The position numbers and the translations under genes were made by a program. From Pseudomonas sp. HN11 (lineage in GTDB: Bacteria; Pseudomonadota; Gammaproteobacteria; Pseudomonadales; Pseudomonadaceae), in NCBI RefSeq assembly GCF_021390155.1, contig NZ_CP089985.1:6031501-6095500 (forward strand): DNA of 64,000 bases, written 5' to 3'. Shown in pieces: positions 27,331-36,400 of the stretch. Under the pieces are notes generated by a model, which was not told where the DNA came from, did no database searches, and saw nothing but the letters and a program-made list of their open reading frames with translations. The stretch's first letter is position 1, and every line of letters starts with the position of its first letter.

Positions 27331-27469
27331 GTTTTCACTCCATGTGTTTTCTCGTTGTGCCGGGACACTACCTTATAAATTATACGTGCGAATAGTGCTC
27401 GAGTGAGCTCCCGCACGGTCGGTACAACTGGACTCTGCTATGACTTTCCATATGTTTCGCAAGCACCGG

Positions 27470-27786
27470 TGAGGGCTCACCAGATAGCGCTGACGCGGTA
27501 CCTGGACAATGGGGCTGTTTCCATCGACAACTATCAGGTGGAGAATCAGATGCGACCTTGGGTACTTGGGCGTTCAAACTGGTTGTTTGCCGGGTCGCTA
27601 CGCAGGAAACGGGCGGCTACCATGAGTTTGATCCAATCGGCGCGAATGAGTGGGCATGATCCGTATGCTTATTTCAAAGATGTGCTCATACGGTTGCCGA
27701 CGCAGCGAGCGCGTGAAACTCATCATCTACTGCCGAATCAGTAGTTGCCTGCCTGACTTGCGCTGGGTGAGTTGGGCGGACGCTTA
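27470..27786 (+). pseudogene. IS66-family transposase C-terminal fragment and right end
   Basis: The frame ALTRYLDNGAVSIDNYQVEN followed by MRPWVLGRSNWLFAGSL and HDPYAYFKDVLIRLP is the conserved C-terminus of IS66 TnpC. The N-terminal three quarters are missing. The fragment ends with GGCGGACGCTTAC, matching the inverted-repeat tip of IS66 elements (GTAAGCGTCCG). It is a dead remnant between the TcmP cluster and the protease fragment. Confidence 0.85.
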
Positions 27787-27818
27787 CTCCGTTTTTGTTC
27801 GATGTCCTACTGCGACAG

Positions 27819-28475
27819 CTATTTATAATAGCAAGCCGATGGCTCGCAAGACGTGGCCACGGGTAGTTCCGGCTTCAACGGTTGCGCGTTGACCTGCACC
27901 CCTACTTGCGAGCTAATCCAACTTAAGCGCTCTGCATCGAGCAGCGTCACTATCGTTCCCCCACCGCATTGGGAAGAGAAACCTGATGCCCGAGAAGCGA
28001 TCCCAACTAAGCGGTACCGGCCGAATTGGCTCCTCACATAGACTGGGCCACCACTGTCACCTGGGCAGGCGTCGAATGCACCTTGCGGGTCTCTTGCAAA
28101 CAATTCGCGATCGGCCTTGCAACTTGCCGCCCCCAATACAGGACTCGGGGTGCACCTTGATGACGCTATCGGCACATCGGCGAACAGTTTGCGGCCAGCG
28201 TTCGCTTGTCCGTCATCCCCGAAGCCGACGATTCGTACATACCTCGCGTCGTTAAGGCCACTCAGTGACGAAATTGCTATAGGATTAGCGGGAGAGATGA
28301 ATCCAGTTCTCATCTTGATCACCATCAAGTCACGGCCGCCCAAGTTTCGACCTTGTGCGACGGCGCCCACATCCATTACCGCAAAAGAAGCAACCGCAGC
28401 TGATTGAACTTGCGGCAGGCCGGTTGGCAGCGCCTTGGCGTAACCTTCAGCACCGAGTTTAAGGGCCTGGCTCAA
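27819..28475 (-). pseudogene. Trypsin-like serine protease, N-terminally truncated
   Basis: A 218-codon frame with the S1 protease signature DACPGDSGGPVYV (catalytic Ser), a likely catalytic Asp in GGRDLMVIKM, and paired cysteines. No signal peptide and no TAAHC histidine motif are found; a stop lies just upstream at about 28498. The gene therefore lacks its N-terminal third and probably its activity. The IS66 fragment beyond its 3' end suggests local rearrangement. S1-like proteases occur as effectors in some defence systems, but this one is broken. Confidence 0.65.
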
Positions 28476-28733
28476 GCTCGTTGCAGCAGTAACCTGTTAG
28501 CGCCCATGCCGAATTGACCCAGTTGCCGAAATTTCACTGATCCAGTCTGACATCTCGTTACTCACTGTATTTACTCGACTTCTTCTCTCTTGGAGATGGG
28601 GCAGTCTTGCGTCGGCACCTGGTCAATCCGATGTCAGCGTCAACACCGTAGGATCTCCTTGAGGTTTTTACCTATTTTATTTATAGACCAGATACCACTA
28701 TCCGGCCCCTTACCCAACCAATATGAGCCCCCT

Positions 28734-29732
28734 TCACCCAAGCTTTTTCCGTTTCGGAAACTTAAGCGTGCCCTGCGCAGAGTGGATGCTGGCCACCATT
28801 GGCGCGCATGATTGGCTTTCTTCATAACGTGGTGGAATGGGGTGAAGACCAGGAAAAAATGCGATTTGCCGTTCTATAAGGTCAGCCACTTTTAGGTAAC
28901 CGTCGTGATAGCTCCCCGCGACGACTGGAACCACGCTGACATTAAGTGACCGGAGTAACGACGTGACAGGCGTTTCATTTGCTTCCGTATCGAGTGACAC
29001 GTGGTAGTAAAAAACCTGCCCCGTTTGGTGCCGACGTCGCCGTTTGTGCAACAAGAGCCACCAGAGATCGATCTCCGTAAAATCCAAGCCTAACCCCACA
29101 ATGTGTATGTGATCACGCAAGAAATAATCCACCCAAGAATAGACAGAGCGATTTTCAGTAAAGTCGAGGTTTCCCCCTTTTACCGGACTTCCAACGCGTC
29201 CGTGTGGATGACCTTTGACCTCGACCGAATCTGTTACGTAGTTGCGGATTTTCTGCAGGTACCCAGCGTAATGGTCAAACCCTAGAACCATTGAACCAGG
29301 TCGGGCTACATCACCATGCACATGCCAGACATCCTTCGTTCCGGCGGTATGCCGGCGAAAGAGGCTGTATCTCGATTCAGGCGCAAGGAACGTAGGGGAG
29401 TGGAGTGGTCCTGCAAAGACCTCCTCAATCGTGAAATCATAGTTTGTGGTCATGATCACACTGAATAGACTACAAATTCTTTCGTGGGCCTCGACTGACT
29501 GAATTTGTTTGAGCAGTCTGGCGAACTCAACCTTCACAGCATGCTCAGCTTTCTGGAATGAAAGGTTAGATCTTGCACATAACTCCTCTACGAACATGGA
29601 CAGTGGCTTTGATTCAATGCCGGGGACCAAATCCAGACCATCAAATGCCAGCGCTAGCTCCTGAAGGATTTCGTTCCATCCTCTCTGCATCGCTACGCGG
29701 TTAATGCCATTTCCAAGAAGAAGGCTATGCAT
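28734..29732 (-). CDS. SIR2-like (NADase-type) protein, probable defence effector
   Basis: A 332-residue SIR2_2-type protein. The nucleotide-binding start is LLLGNGINR (residues 4-12), TTNYD is at 95-99, the catalytic-type histidine is His139 in VWHVHGD, and HIVGLGLDFTEIDLWWLL is the C-terminal Rossmann strand. Stand-alone bacterial SIR2 proteins of this kind degrade NAD+ on phage infection in several systems (for example Thoeris and DSR). No partner gene is fused or overlapping. It is divergent from the dCTP deaminase, with 232 bases between the starts. Confidence 0.85.
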   Translation of the reverse strand: MHSLLLGNGINRVAMQRGWNEILQELALAFDGLDLVPGIESKPLSMFVEELCARSNLSFQKAEHAVKVEFARLLKQIQSVEAHERICSLFSVIMTTNYDFTIEEVFAGPLHSPTFLAPESRYSLFRRHTAGTKDVWHVHGDVARPGSMVLGFDHYAGYLQKIRNYVTDSVEVKGHPHGRVGSPVKGGNLDFTENRSVYSWVDYFLRDHIHIVGLGLDFTEIDLWWLLLHKRRRRHQTGQVFYYHVSLDTEANETPVTSLLRSLNVSVVPVVAGSYHDGYLKVADLIERQIAFFPGLHPIPPRYEESQSCAPMVASIHSAQGTLKFPKRKKLG

Positions 29733-29794
29733 AAGGTATCCATTTTATGCTGGAGTTGAAGTATTAACGTTTGCAGGAATAGGGGTGTCAAAAA

Positions 29795-29905
29795 TAGCCT
29801 ACAGTGAACCCTGTAGCGCTGGTTCTACTCGGCGGAGTCCAAGCCGCGCTGAGTAATAGAGTTACGAATCGATCACGACTCATTCTTTCGTCGCGAAACT
29901 GCGTA
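29795..29905 (+). ncRNA. Hairpin-rich leader, candidate AvcI-like RNA
   Basis: Upstream of the deaminase there are stacked perfect stems: CTACAG/CTGTAG (29799-29816), AGCGC-TGG-ACTC/GAGT-CCA-GCGCT (29815-29850, loop GGCG), and TTTCG/CGAAA (29886-29898). GAGT/ACTC arms also flank 29862-29885. Known AvcD deaminases are preceded by an inhibitory RNA, AvcI, so a structured RNA here fits. No sequence match to known AvcI was possible to test. Confidence 0.35.
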
Positions 29906-29964
29906 CAAGTGATGGCAGTATGCGATGATCAAGCCAAACGCGCACTACCTGACAGGGACTCGTT

Positions 29965-31527
29965 ATGGCAGCACCAGACTTTCGGCTCATAGCTTCAGCG
30001 AATAGCGAAAAAAGCGGACATTTCGACGACATCGGTGCAATTGGGAAGACCATCACACCTGAAATCGTCATTGCTCTTTGCGGTCCGATGGGTACCCCCC
30101 TGCACGACGTGGCGCAGACTTTTCAAGAACTTCTGCTTGGCCATGACTATAGCTACGAAAAAGTAAACATCATCAGGCTGAGTGATGAAATTCGTAAGCA
30201 AAAAACCTTGGCCTCTGAAAAATCGATACGCAATCTAATCGAAGCGGGAAATGAGCTGCGCGCGGAGTATGGCAACGAAATCCTGGCTCGATTCGCTATA
30301 AGGCGAATCACTTTGGAACGCGAAGAGGCTCAGCAAGAATCAGAAAAAAGTCATGAACCTGACCTTTTCGAAACTCCAGCATCAGCTGTCGTGCCTAAGG
30401 TCACTGTTCGATACTGCCATATAATCGATTCGATCAAACATATCGACGAGCTGAAGCTCCTGCGCTCCGTATACGGAGATATGCTCCATGTTGTAGGCGT
30501 GTATTCACCCATTGAGATGCGGATCACCAGGCTCGAACGCACTAAAGGGCCAGGCGATCACATCCATGATCTAATCGATAGAGATTCTGGTGAAGAGATC
30601 GACCACGGTCAGCGGGTCGAAGACACATTCCCTCAAGCTGACTTCTTCCTGCGTGTTGAAAAAACTACCGATACACATCGTAAAGGTCGAGTAAAACGCT
30701 TTCTTGACCTCATGCTGGGAACGGTGATTGCGACTCCAACATTGAATGAGCGGGCGATGTATGCAGCATTCTCAGCAGCAAGAAACTCGGCTTGTCTTTC
30801 CCGGCAGGTAGGAGCCTCAATCACAAGTGCTGATGGGGAGATTCTCGCCACCGGCTGGAACGATGTACCAAAAGCATTCGGTGGGCTTTATCAAACTGAG
30901 ACATATGGCAGCTCACCCGATGAAGATCGGCGCTGCTGGAACCTAAATGGTGGCTTTTGCTCCAATGACCAAGAAAAAAGGGTCATGTCCAACGCAATTG
31001 TCGATCTCCTGGCCAGCGAAGGCCTTATCGAGGAAGATAAACGCGAGCAGGTCTATCAGGTAATCCGAAAAAAATCACAGCTCAAGAGCCTTATTGAGTT
31101 TTCGAGAGCTGTGCATGCCGAAATGCACGCGTTGCTGAGTGCTGGCGGTACCGATGGGGGAAAAATTCGGGGTGGAAAGTTGTTTGTCACCACCTATCCT
31201 TGTCACTCATGTGCTCGGCACATCGTGGCAGCTGGCGTCCGAGAGGTTTATTTCCTGGAACCCTACAGAAAGAGCCTCGCAACCAAGCTACACGAGGATG
31301 CTATAACTGAAAATGAAAACGAGATAGATAAGGTCAGAGTGATGCCGTTCGACGGTGTAGCCCCCTCTCGATTCCTTCGTTTTTTCTCTGCTCACCCGCA
31401 GGGGCGAAAAAATGCCGAAGGAAATATGCACTCCAGGGAAGCGCATCCCGTCGCTTTCGTCACAATAGAAGCTATTCCGACCCTTGAATCTCTCATCGTA
31501 CAGGGACTATCCTCCCGCGGCATTTAG
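29965..31527 (+). CDS. avcD: Anti-phage dCTP deaminase (AvcD-like)
   Basis: A 520-residue two-domain protein. The N-terminal domain (about 30-240) is P-loop-kinase-like with a degenerate Walker A (IALCGPMGTPLHDV, no lysine). The C-terminal deaminase has the zinc site His384-Ala-Glu386 in VHAEMHALL and Cys413-x-x-Cys416 in YPCHSCARH. This architecture is that of the anti-phage dCTP deaminases (DCD/AvcD), which drain dCTP and dUTP pools during infection. Start ATG with AGGG upstream. A small gene follows 38 bases downstream. A hairpin-rich region upstream may be its regulatory RNA. Confidence 0.92.
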   Translation: MAAPDFRLIASANSEKSGHFDDIGAIGKTITPEIVIALCGPMGTPLHDVAQTFQELLLGHDYSYEKVNIIRLSDEIRKQKTLASEKSIRNLIEAGNELRAEYGNEILARFAIRRITLEREEAQQESEKSHEPDLFETPASAVVPKVTVRYCHIIDSIKHIDELKLLRSVYGDMLHVVGVYSPIEMRITRLERTKGPGDHIHDLIDRDSGEEIDHGQRVEDTFPQADFFLRVEKTTDTHRKGRVKRFLDLMLGTVIATPTLNERAMYAAFSAARNSACLSRQVGASITSADGEILATGWNDVPKAFGGLYQTETYGSSPDEDRRCWNLNGGFCSNDQEKRVMSNAIVDLLASEGLIEEDKREQVYQVIRKKSQLKSLIEFSRAVHAEMHALLSAGGTDGGKIRGGKLFVTTYPCHSCARHIVAAGVREVYFLEPYRKSLATKLHEDAITENENEIDKVRVMPFDGVAPSRFLRFFSAHPQGRKNAEGNMHSREAHPVAFVTIEAIPTLESLIVQGLSSRGI

Positions 31528-31565
31528 CGGATCCGGTTTGCTGCTAGGAATTGTGGAGCATTTTT

Positions 31566-31799
31566 ATGAAGAACGTTGACGAAGCGGGCCAGCATGAAGT
31601 CGGAGTACAGTTGGCGCTCAGCTTTGACGCATATGACTCCAAAGATCAGTCACACCTACCCCTACCCGCGTTCATCGAATCTGCGAGAGCGTTCCCGCTG
31701 ACTGAACGCAAAGTGCTGGCATTTCCCAAACAACGGGTGTCTCCAGCTGAGGCCGGATTAATTGCAAGGATTTTGCAGAGGACGCGGCACTTCGTCTAA
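31566..31799 (+). CDS. Small protein downstream of the dCTP deaminase
   Basis: A 77-residue frame; the start at 31566 is chosen because TGTGGAGC precedes it. It reads MKNVDEAGQHEVGVQLALSF and ends with a basic helical part ERKVLAFPKQRVSPAEAG then LIARILQRTRHF. Close spacing suggests co-transcription with the deaminase. I do not recognise a family; it could be an accessory or regulatory component. Confidence 0.5.
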   Translation: MKNVDEAGQHEVGVQLALSFDAYDSKDQSHLPLPAFIESARAFPLTERKVLAFPKQRVSPAEAGLIARILQRTRHFV

Positions 31800-32012
31800 G
31801 CCTCCTGGCGACTTCGGCGTGCTTGTACCTGGGCTGGGCCTTCTGAGCCAGACTCGGCCCGGCCATAATTCCCACCTGCATCCGAAGCTTCAAACCTGCG
31901 CTTCAAAGCGTCTGCTTTCGGGACGGTAATGTTCTAGCCCGCGCCTCATCGTGAGCTTGAAAAGGTTTTTTAACCTGGGCAATCTTCAAGGTGCCCTTAC
32001 CGAAAAACCAAC

Positions 32013-32114
32013 ATGGAAGCATTCCTCTCCAGTTACACCAACACAATCACCTTCACGAGCATCCTCATCACCCTTCTCTGCACCTACGTCGCCCTCATTC
32101 AGCCGCCTCGCTAA
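32013..32114 (+). CDS. Possible small hydrophobic peptide, 33 residues
   Basis: MEAFLSSYTNTITFTSILIT then LLCTYVALIQPPR has one membrane-spanning segment (about 12-29). Its size and layout resemble type I toxin peptides. The ribosome site is weak, and a GC stem (CCCTAGGGTT) follows the stop. Coding is uncertain. Confidence 0.3.
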   Translation: MEAFLSSYTNTITFTSILITLLCTYVALIQPPR

Positions 32115-32357
32115 CGGTGAATCCGGAGAGGCTGCCGTCTCTCGCTAGGTCAGCCAGACACCCTAGGGTTCTCTGGGGCAACCGCGTTTCAGATTTCGGG
32201 TTGCCCAATGCGTCGTAAAAACCGGTGCTTAGCATATGTTTTCGCTAACCCTATTCAATCGTCTGTATGGCACTTTGATAGCCACTATGGGAAATTAAGC
32301 GGTGGGGGTTCGGAAGCGAACCCAAGATGAATATGGAAGGGATGGTCCAGTCGAGCT

Positions 32358-34283
32358 ATGAAATTACAATCTATACGCTTGTCTAACTTTCAATCCTTTG
32401 GACTGAAACCTACAGAGCTGAGTTTTGACAAAATCACCTATCTGATTGGTCCGAACGGCTCGGGTAAAACGGCTGCTCTACAAGCTCTATGCCGACTTTT
32501 CGCTTTCGATCCTTCACTGCGGCGCATCCAGCGCTCCGACTTCCATGTCCCACACATTGAAGTTGAAGCTCCAGAAGAGCGAAAGCTCTGGATAGAAGCC
32601 GACTTCCTTTTTCCCGAGCTGACCAAAGACGAAGATAACAGCACCGTTGCTCCCCATTTCGGGCACATGCGGCTTGATGAGCTGGATGGCATCCCACGTG
32701 TTCGCTACCGCCTCGAAGCAACTATGGGCATAGATGGCGATATTGAAGAAAGCCTGGTGTATGTGCTTGATGTGGATACAGAGGGAGCTCCACTCAACAC
32801 AGCACAGGTTGCACGTCCAGAACGCAACCACATCCACGTGCACTACCTCCCAGCCAGACGTGACCCCGCAGATCACATCGCCTATGGCGCCAATGCATTA
32901 CTCGGGCGGATTTTGCGCTCAGTGCAATGGGACAGTGAGCGATCCACTATCAAGGGACTCACTGATCAAATCAGCGAAAGCTTAGCCGCCAACCCTTGCA
33001 TTGACGCATTTAGTACCAGTCTTAGGGCTGTATGGGGCGAGCTGCATAAGGGCCGTTTCTTCACGGACCCCAAGATCACCTTTGTGGCCTCCGAAATCGA
33101 GTCCCTTCTCCGGCATTTGTCCGTCTCCTTTTCCCCTGGGCATGACGACAATCTCGTCGACTTTGCCCGCTTGAGTGACGGCCAGAAGTCGATGCTCTAT
33201 CTGTCATTGGTTCTGTCATCCCAGGCTATTGGCCGGGCAGTCTTGTCTGGAGAAAATACGTCTTTCGACCCTGACAGGCTGCGGCCACCTGTTTTTACCC
33301 TCATCGCGGTTGAGGAACCAGAGAATAGTCTTTCCCCCCATTACTTGGGCCGTATCGTCAACGCATTGAACTCGATGGTGAAACATCCCGATGCTCAGGC
33401 TTTGATAGCAACACATGCGCCCTCCATGCTGCGCAGAGTGGAGCCGGAACATATCCGCTACCTCCGTCTAACGGATGCTCGGCAAACGCGAGTCACATGT
33501 ATCAAGCTTCCTGAAAAGACCGACGATGCTCACAAGTATGTGCGTGAAGCCGTTCAAGCATTTCCGGAAGTCTATTTTTCCCGGTTGGTTGTCTTGGGTG
33601 AAGGAGATAGTGAGGAGATCGTTTTACCCCGGCTGCTACGCGCCAAAGGCACACCAGTGGATGAATCAGCGATCACGATTGCGCCATTGGGTGGCAGGCA
33701 TGTGAATCACTTCTGGCGCCTGCTGTCAGAGCTGCAAATCCCGTACGTGACTCTCTTGGATCTGGATGTTGCTCGATATGCGGCGGGATGGGGGCGGATA
33801 AAATATGTGAACGACCAATTCGCTAAATTCGAGCCCACTAAAATGCTTTCCAATCTAGTGACAATTCCGAAGTGGGACGATGACGTCACGCCTTTGCGCA
33901 CTCACCATTATTTTGGTGAGGACAACAAGGACTTCTTCGCCGCACTACAAGAGCGTGGTGTTTTCTTCTCCTTCCCAATGGACCTGGATTTTGCATTGCT
34001 TCTTGCGTACCCAGATGCCTACCAAGTGGTTAAAGAAGATCCAGATGCCCAGACCATCAAGGCAGTCCTGGGTAAGAGCCATCACAATTCAGCTCAATAC
34101 ACCCCTGAGGAGCTGAAGTTATTTGGTACGTATCATCAAAGCTTCAAGCTAGGTAGCAAGCCCGCAGCACACCTTGAGGCACTGGCCAAGCTAACCGATG
34201 ATCAGTTGCTCATAGGAATGCCTAAGTCACTCAATGATTTGGCCGATGCAGTCATCGCTATGCTTGAGGAGATTCCTGAGTGA
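32358..34283 (+). CDS. gajA: OLD-family ATPase-nuclease (GajA-like, class 2)
   Basis: A 641-residue protein with an N-terminal SMC/ABC-type ATPase and a C-terminal Toprim nuclease. Walker A is GPNGSGKT (31-38), the ABC signature is RLSDGQKSMLYLSLVLSS, and Walker B is FTLIAVEEPENSLSP; the D-loop/H-loop region ALIATHAPSML follows. Toprim catalytic residues are Glu415 in LGEGDSEE and Asp468/Asp470 in LLDLDVAR. The downstream overlapping UvrD-type helicase defines a class 2 OLD operon, the arrangement of the Gabija anti-phage system, whose GajA nicks DNA when nucleotides are depleted. Confidence 0.88.
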   Translation: MKLQSIRLSNFQSFGLKPTELSFDKITYLIGPNGSGKTAALQALCRLFAFDPSLRRIQRSDFHVPHIEVEAPEERKLWIEADFLFPELTKDEDNSTVAPHFGHMRLDELDGIPRVRYRLEATMGIDGDIEESLVYVLDVDTEGAPLNTAQVARPERNHIHVHYLPARRDPADHIAYGANALLGRILRSVQWDSERSTIKGLTDQISESLAANPCIDAFSTSLRAVWGELHKGRFFTDPKITFVASEIESLLRHLSVSFSPGHDDNLVDFARLSDGQKSMLYLSLVLSSQAIGRAVLSGENTSFDPDRLRPPVFTLIAVEEPENSLSPHYLGRIVNALNSMVKHPDAQALIATHAPSMLRRVEPEHIRYLRLTDARQTRVTCIKLPEKTDDAHKYVREAVQAFPEVYFSRLVVLGEGDSEEIVLPRLLRAKGTPVDESAITIAPLGGRHVNHFWRLLSELQIPYVTLLDLDVARYAAGWGRIKYVNDQFAKFEPTKMLSNLVTIPKWDDDVTPLRTHHYFGEDNKDFFAALQERGVFFSFPMDLDFALLLAYPDAYQVVKEDPDAQTIKAVLGKSHHNSAQYTPEELKLFGTYHQSFKLGSKPAAHLEALAKLTDDQLLIGMPKSLNDLADAVIAMLEEIPE

Positions 34284-35956
34284 TCTCCATTGATGCGTGG
34301 CAACCAGCAGACGGACTGACGCTCGAACCCAATGCATCCCTCGCTGCAAGGGAACAAGAGCGCTGCCTGGCTCTTACCGCTGGCCCTGGGGCGGGCAAGA
34401 CAGAAATGCTCGCTCAGCGCGCAGACTTCCTCTTAAGAACCGGCACCTGCCGGTATCCAAAGCGGATTTTGGCAATCTCATTCAAGGTAGATGCGAGTAA
34501 AAACCTCAAGGAGCGTGTTCAGCGGCGTTGCGGGAACGACCTTTCATCACGCTTCGATAGCCACACGTTCCACGCCTTCGCAAAACGGATCATCGATAGA
34601 TTTCGGCCAGTTCTAACAGGTAACGACAGTCTCGATCCAGGCTACAAAATCGGCGATAGAAAAATTGGCAGTAAACAGATTGAATTCGGTGACCTTGTTC
34701 CTCTGGCTATTCAGATACTCGAGAAATCGGCCATCGCTCGAAATGCGATTCGGCAAACTTACAGCGATGTTTTTCTGGATGAATTCCAAGACTGCACTGA
34801 TCAGCAGTATCGGCTGATTAAAACTGCATTCATTGGCACGTCCATTCGACTGACAGCAGTTGGGGATACCAAGCAGAAAATTATGGGTTGGGCAGGCGCA
34901 CTTGACGGAATTTTTAAGACGTTTGCCGAGGACTTCAATGCAATCCCACTCAATATGTATCGCAATTTTCGCTCCAAACCCCGTTTACTGCGAATGCAGA
35001 ATGAGATTATCCGAGTGCTTGACCCAGCCTCGGTCATGACTGACGACCAGCTTGAGGGAGACGAAGGCGAGGTGTTCGCCTATAGGTATGAAAATAGCGA
35101 GATTGAAGCTGAGAGCCTGGCGGATCTGATTTCTGAATGGGTCCGCAAAGAGTCAGTACCTATTTCTCAAATCGCCATTTTGGTGTCCAAACTCCTTGAC
35201 CAATACGCCCTTCAACTGATGAGCGCTTTGGAGGCGCGGGGCATCCCTTACCGAAATGAACAGCAAATGCAGGACATCACCGTTGAGCCTGCTGCGCGCC
35301 TAGTTGTGGACTACCTATTGTGCATTTATGGCCAGCGCGAGCCCAAGGCGTGGATGAGACTGATGGACCAGTTGATTCCATACGCAGATGAAGAATTACA
35401 GGCCAGTGTGCGGCAGGATCTAGGCCGGTTCATCAAAGCACAGCGTAAGAACGTCGCGATAGCGGACTTAATCGGTGAGTCATTCGAGGGGTGGTGGGAA
35501 ACAGCGAAAGCTCTTCTCCAGCATATTGGTTTAGATACGCTGACTGCGCTCTCTCCAGACTACGAATCACAGGATCGGTTAGGGGAAGTATTGCGCGACA
35601 CAAGAACTCGCATTGAAGATTTGCTTAAGCTTGAGCCTGAGCTTCCCAAGGCACTGCTGCGCTTCTCGGACGATCAAGCAGTCAGAATCTTAACCATCCA
35701 TAAAAGCAAAGGATTGGAATTCGATTCCGTCATCATCATGGCCGTCGATAACGAAATTTTCTTCGGTGATCAAGATGCGAATCGCTGTGCATTTTTTGTA
35801 GGAGTTTCTCGTGCCAAGAGGCGGTTGGTAATCACGCATGCTGCAGTACGAGAAAGACCAGAGGGTTATACAAAAAAGTGGAGTGTCCATCGGACTGAGC
35901 AGGTGGAGTTTTTCTCCTACAGCACGCCTTTCGTATCCACCACAGTAACGAATTGA
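34280..35956 (+). CDS. gajB: UvrD-like helicase (GajB-like)
   Basis: A 558-residue superfamily 1 helicase. Motif I is LTAGPGAGKTEML (Walker A 34-41), motif II DVFLDEFQDC, motif III VGDTKQKIMGWAGA, motif IV NMYRNFRSKPRLL, motif V ILTIHKSKGLEFD and motif VI FFVGVSRAKRRL. The start overlaps the nuclease stop by 4 bases (ATGA), so the two are translationally coupled. In Gabija, GajB joins GajA in a large complex and hydrolyses nucleotides when activated by DNA ends. A perfect 16-base hairpin follows the gene. Confidence 0.88.
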   Translation: MISIDAWQPADGLTLEPNASLAAREQERCLALTAGPGAGKTEMLAQRADFLLRTGTCRYPKRILAISFKVDASKNLKERVQRRCGNDLSSRFDSHTFHAFAKRIIDRFRPVLTGNDSLDPGYKIGDRKIGSKQIEFGDLVPLAIQILEKSAIARNAIRQTYSDVFLDEFQDCTDQQYRLIKTAFIGTSIRLTAVGDTKQKIMGWAGALDGIFKTFAEDFNAIPLNMYRNFRSKPRLLRMQNEIIRVLDPASVMTDDQLEGDEGEVFAYRYENSEIEAESLADLISEWVRKESVPISQIAILVSKLLDQYALQLMSALEARGIPYRNEQQMQDITVEPAARLVVDYLLCIYGQREPKAWMRLMDQLIPYADEELQASVRQDLGRFIKAQRKNVAIADLIGESFEGWWETAKALLQHIGLDTLTALSPDYESQDRLGEVLRDTRTRIEDLLKLEPELPKALLRFSDDQAVRILTIHKSKGLEFDSVIIMAVDNEIFFGDQDANRCAFFVGVSRAKRRLVITHAAVRERPEGYTKKWSVHRTEQVEFFSYSTPFVSTTVTN

Positions 35957-36253
35957 TTGACTATTTTTTTGACTATCCTTGGCGGGTGTCCACATTTCAT
36001 GGAATGTGGACACCCGCCAATTTGCACGATCGCGTTGGTCAACGGTTGATTCCAAAATTTCTCAGCAGTGGATTGTCGTCATTGCTGTAAAGCAAAGAAT
36101 ATTTTGCTTAACCGGCTGAAATCGGCATTAACGCAAAGAATTGTTTGCCTTACGTATGAAGCAGAATCTGTGATGGGCTGAGGCACGAATGCAATGTTCC
36201 GTGCAGGAGGCATGCAGCGCAGCCTTGTTGCGGATGTAAATTTGAGGTGGTTC
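35957..36253. other. Non-coding tail of the defence arm
   Basis: Holds the large hairpin at 35981-36018, then an AT-rich stretch with GCAAAGAATATTTTGC and GCAAAGAATTGTTTGC (two similar imperfect palindromes). No gene is recognised. Confidence 0.5.
35981..36018. terminator. Perfect 16-base inverted repeat after gajB
   Basis: GGCGGGTGTCCACATT and its exact complement flank the loop TCATGG, 25 bases after the gajB stop. A T-run precedes it rather than follows, so it may terminate minus-strand transcripts or protect the 3' end of the gajAB message. Confidence 0.6.
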
Positions 36254-36400
36254 TTGTCAGATTTAACATTAAATTTTTACGATCAAGCTCCTTTTAGGCT
36301 GGAGCCTGCCTGGTTGCATTCGGTCAACCGCTGCGCATTTACTTATCCCAAACCGCAGATCAGTCTGGCCGGACGCTTCAAAGACTGCGGATTCCACGAC
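36254..36400 (+). pseudogene. Truncated second tnsE-like gene (N-terminus only)
   Basis: Starting at TTG, this frame gives LSDLTLNFYDQAPF, LHSVNRCAF and PKPQISLAGRFKDCG, closely matching the start of the intact tnsE-like gene at 15919 (SDLTRNTYDQ, LSHSVIRS, KPQVSLGGRFKD). Nucleotide identity is interrupted but obvious. The gene is cut off by the end of an IS21-type remnant at about 36400. Confidence 0.8.

Noticed and set aside
29815..29850. Cloverleaf-like stem considered as a tRNA
   Set aside because: It lacks the T-arm GTTC pattern in the right place, an acceptor stem and a CCA-compatible 3' end.
31951..32148. 65-codon Ser/Pro-rich frame
   Set aside because: It has a low-complexity composition and overlaps the better membrane-peptide frame; no ribosome site.
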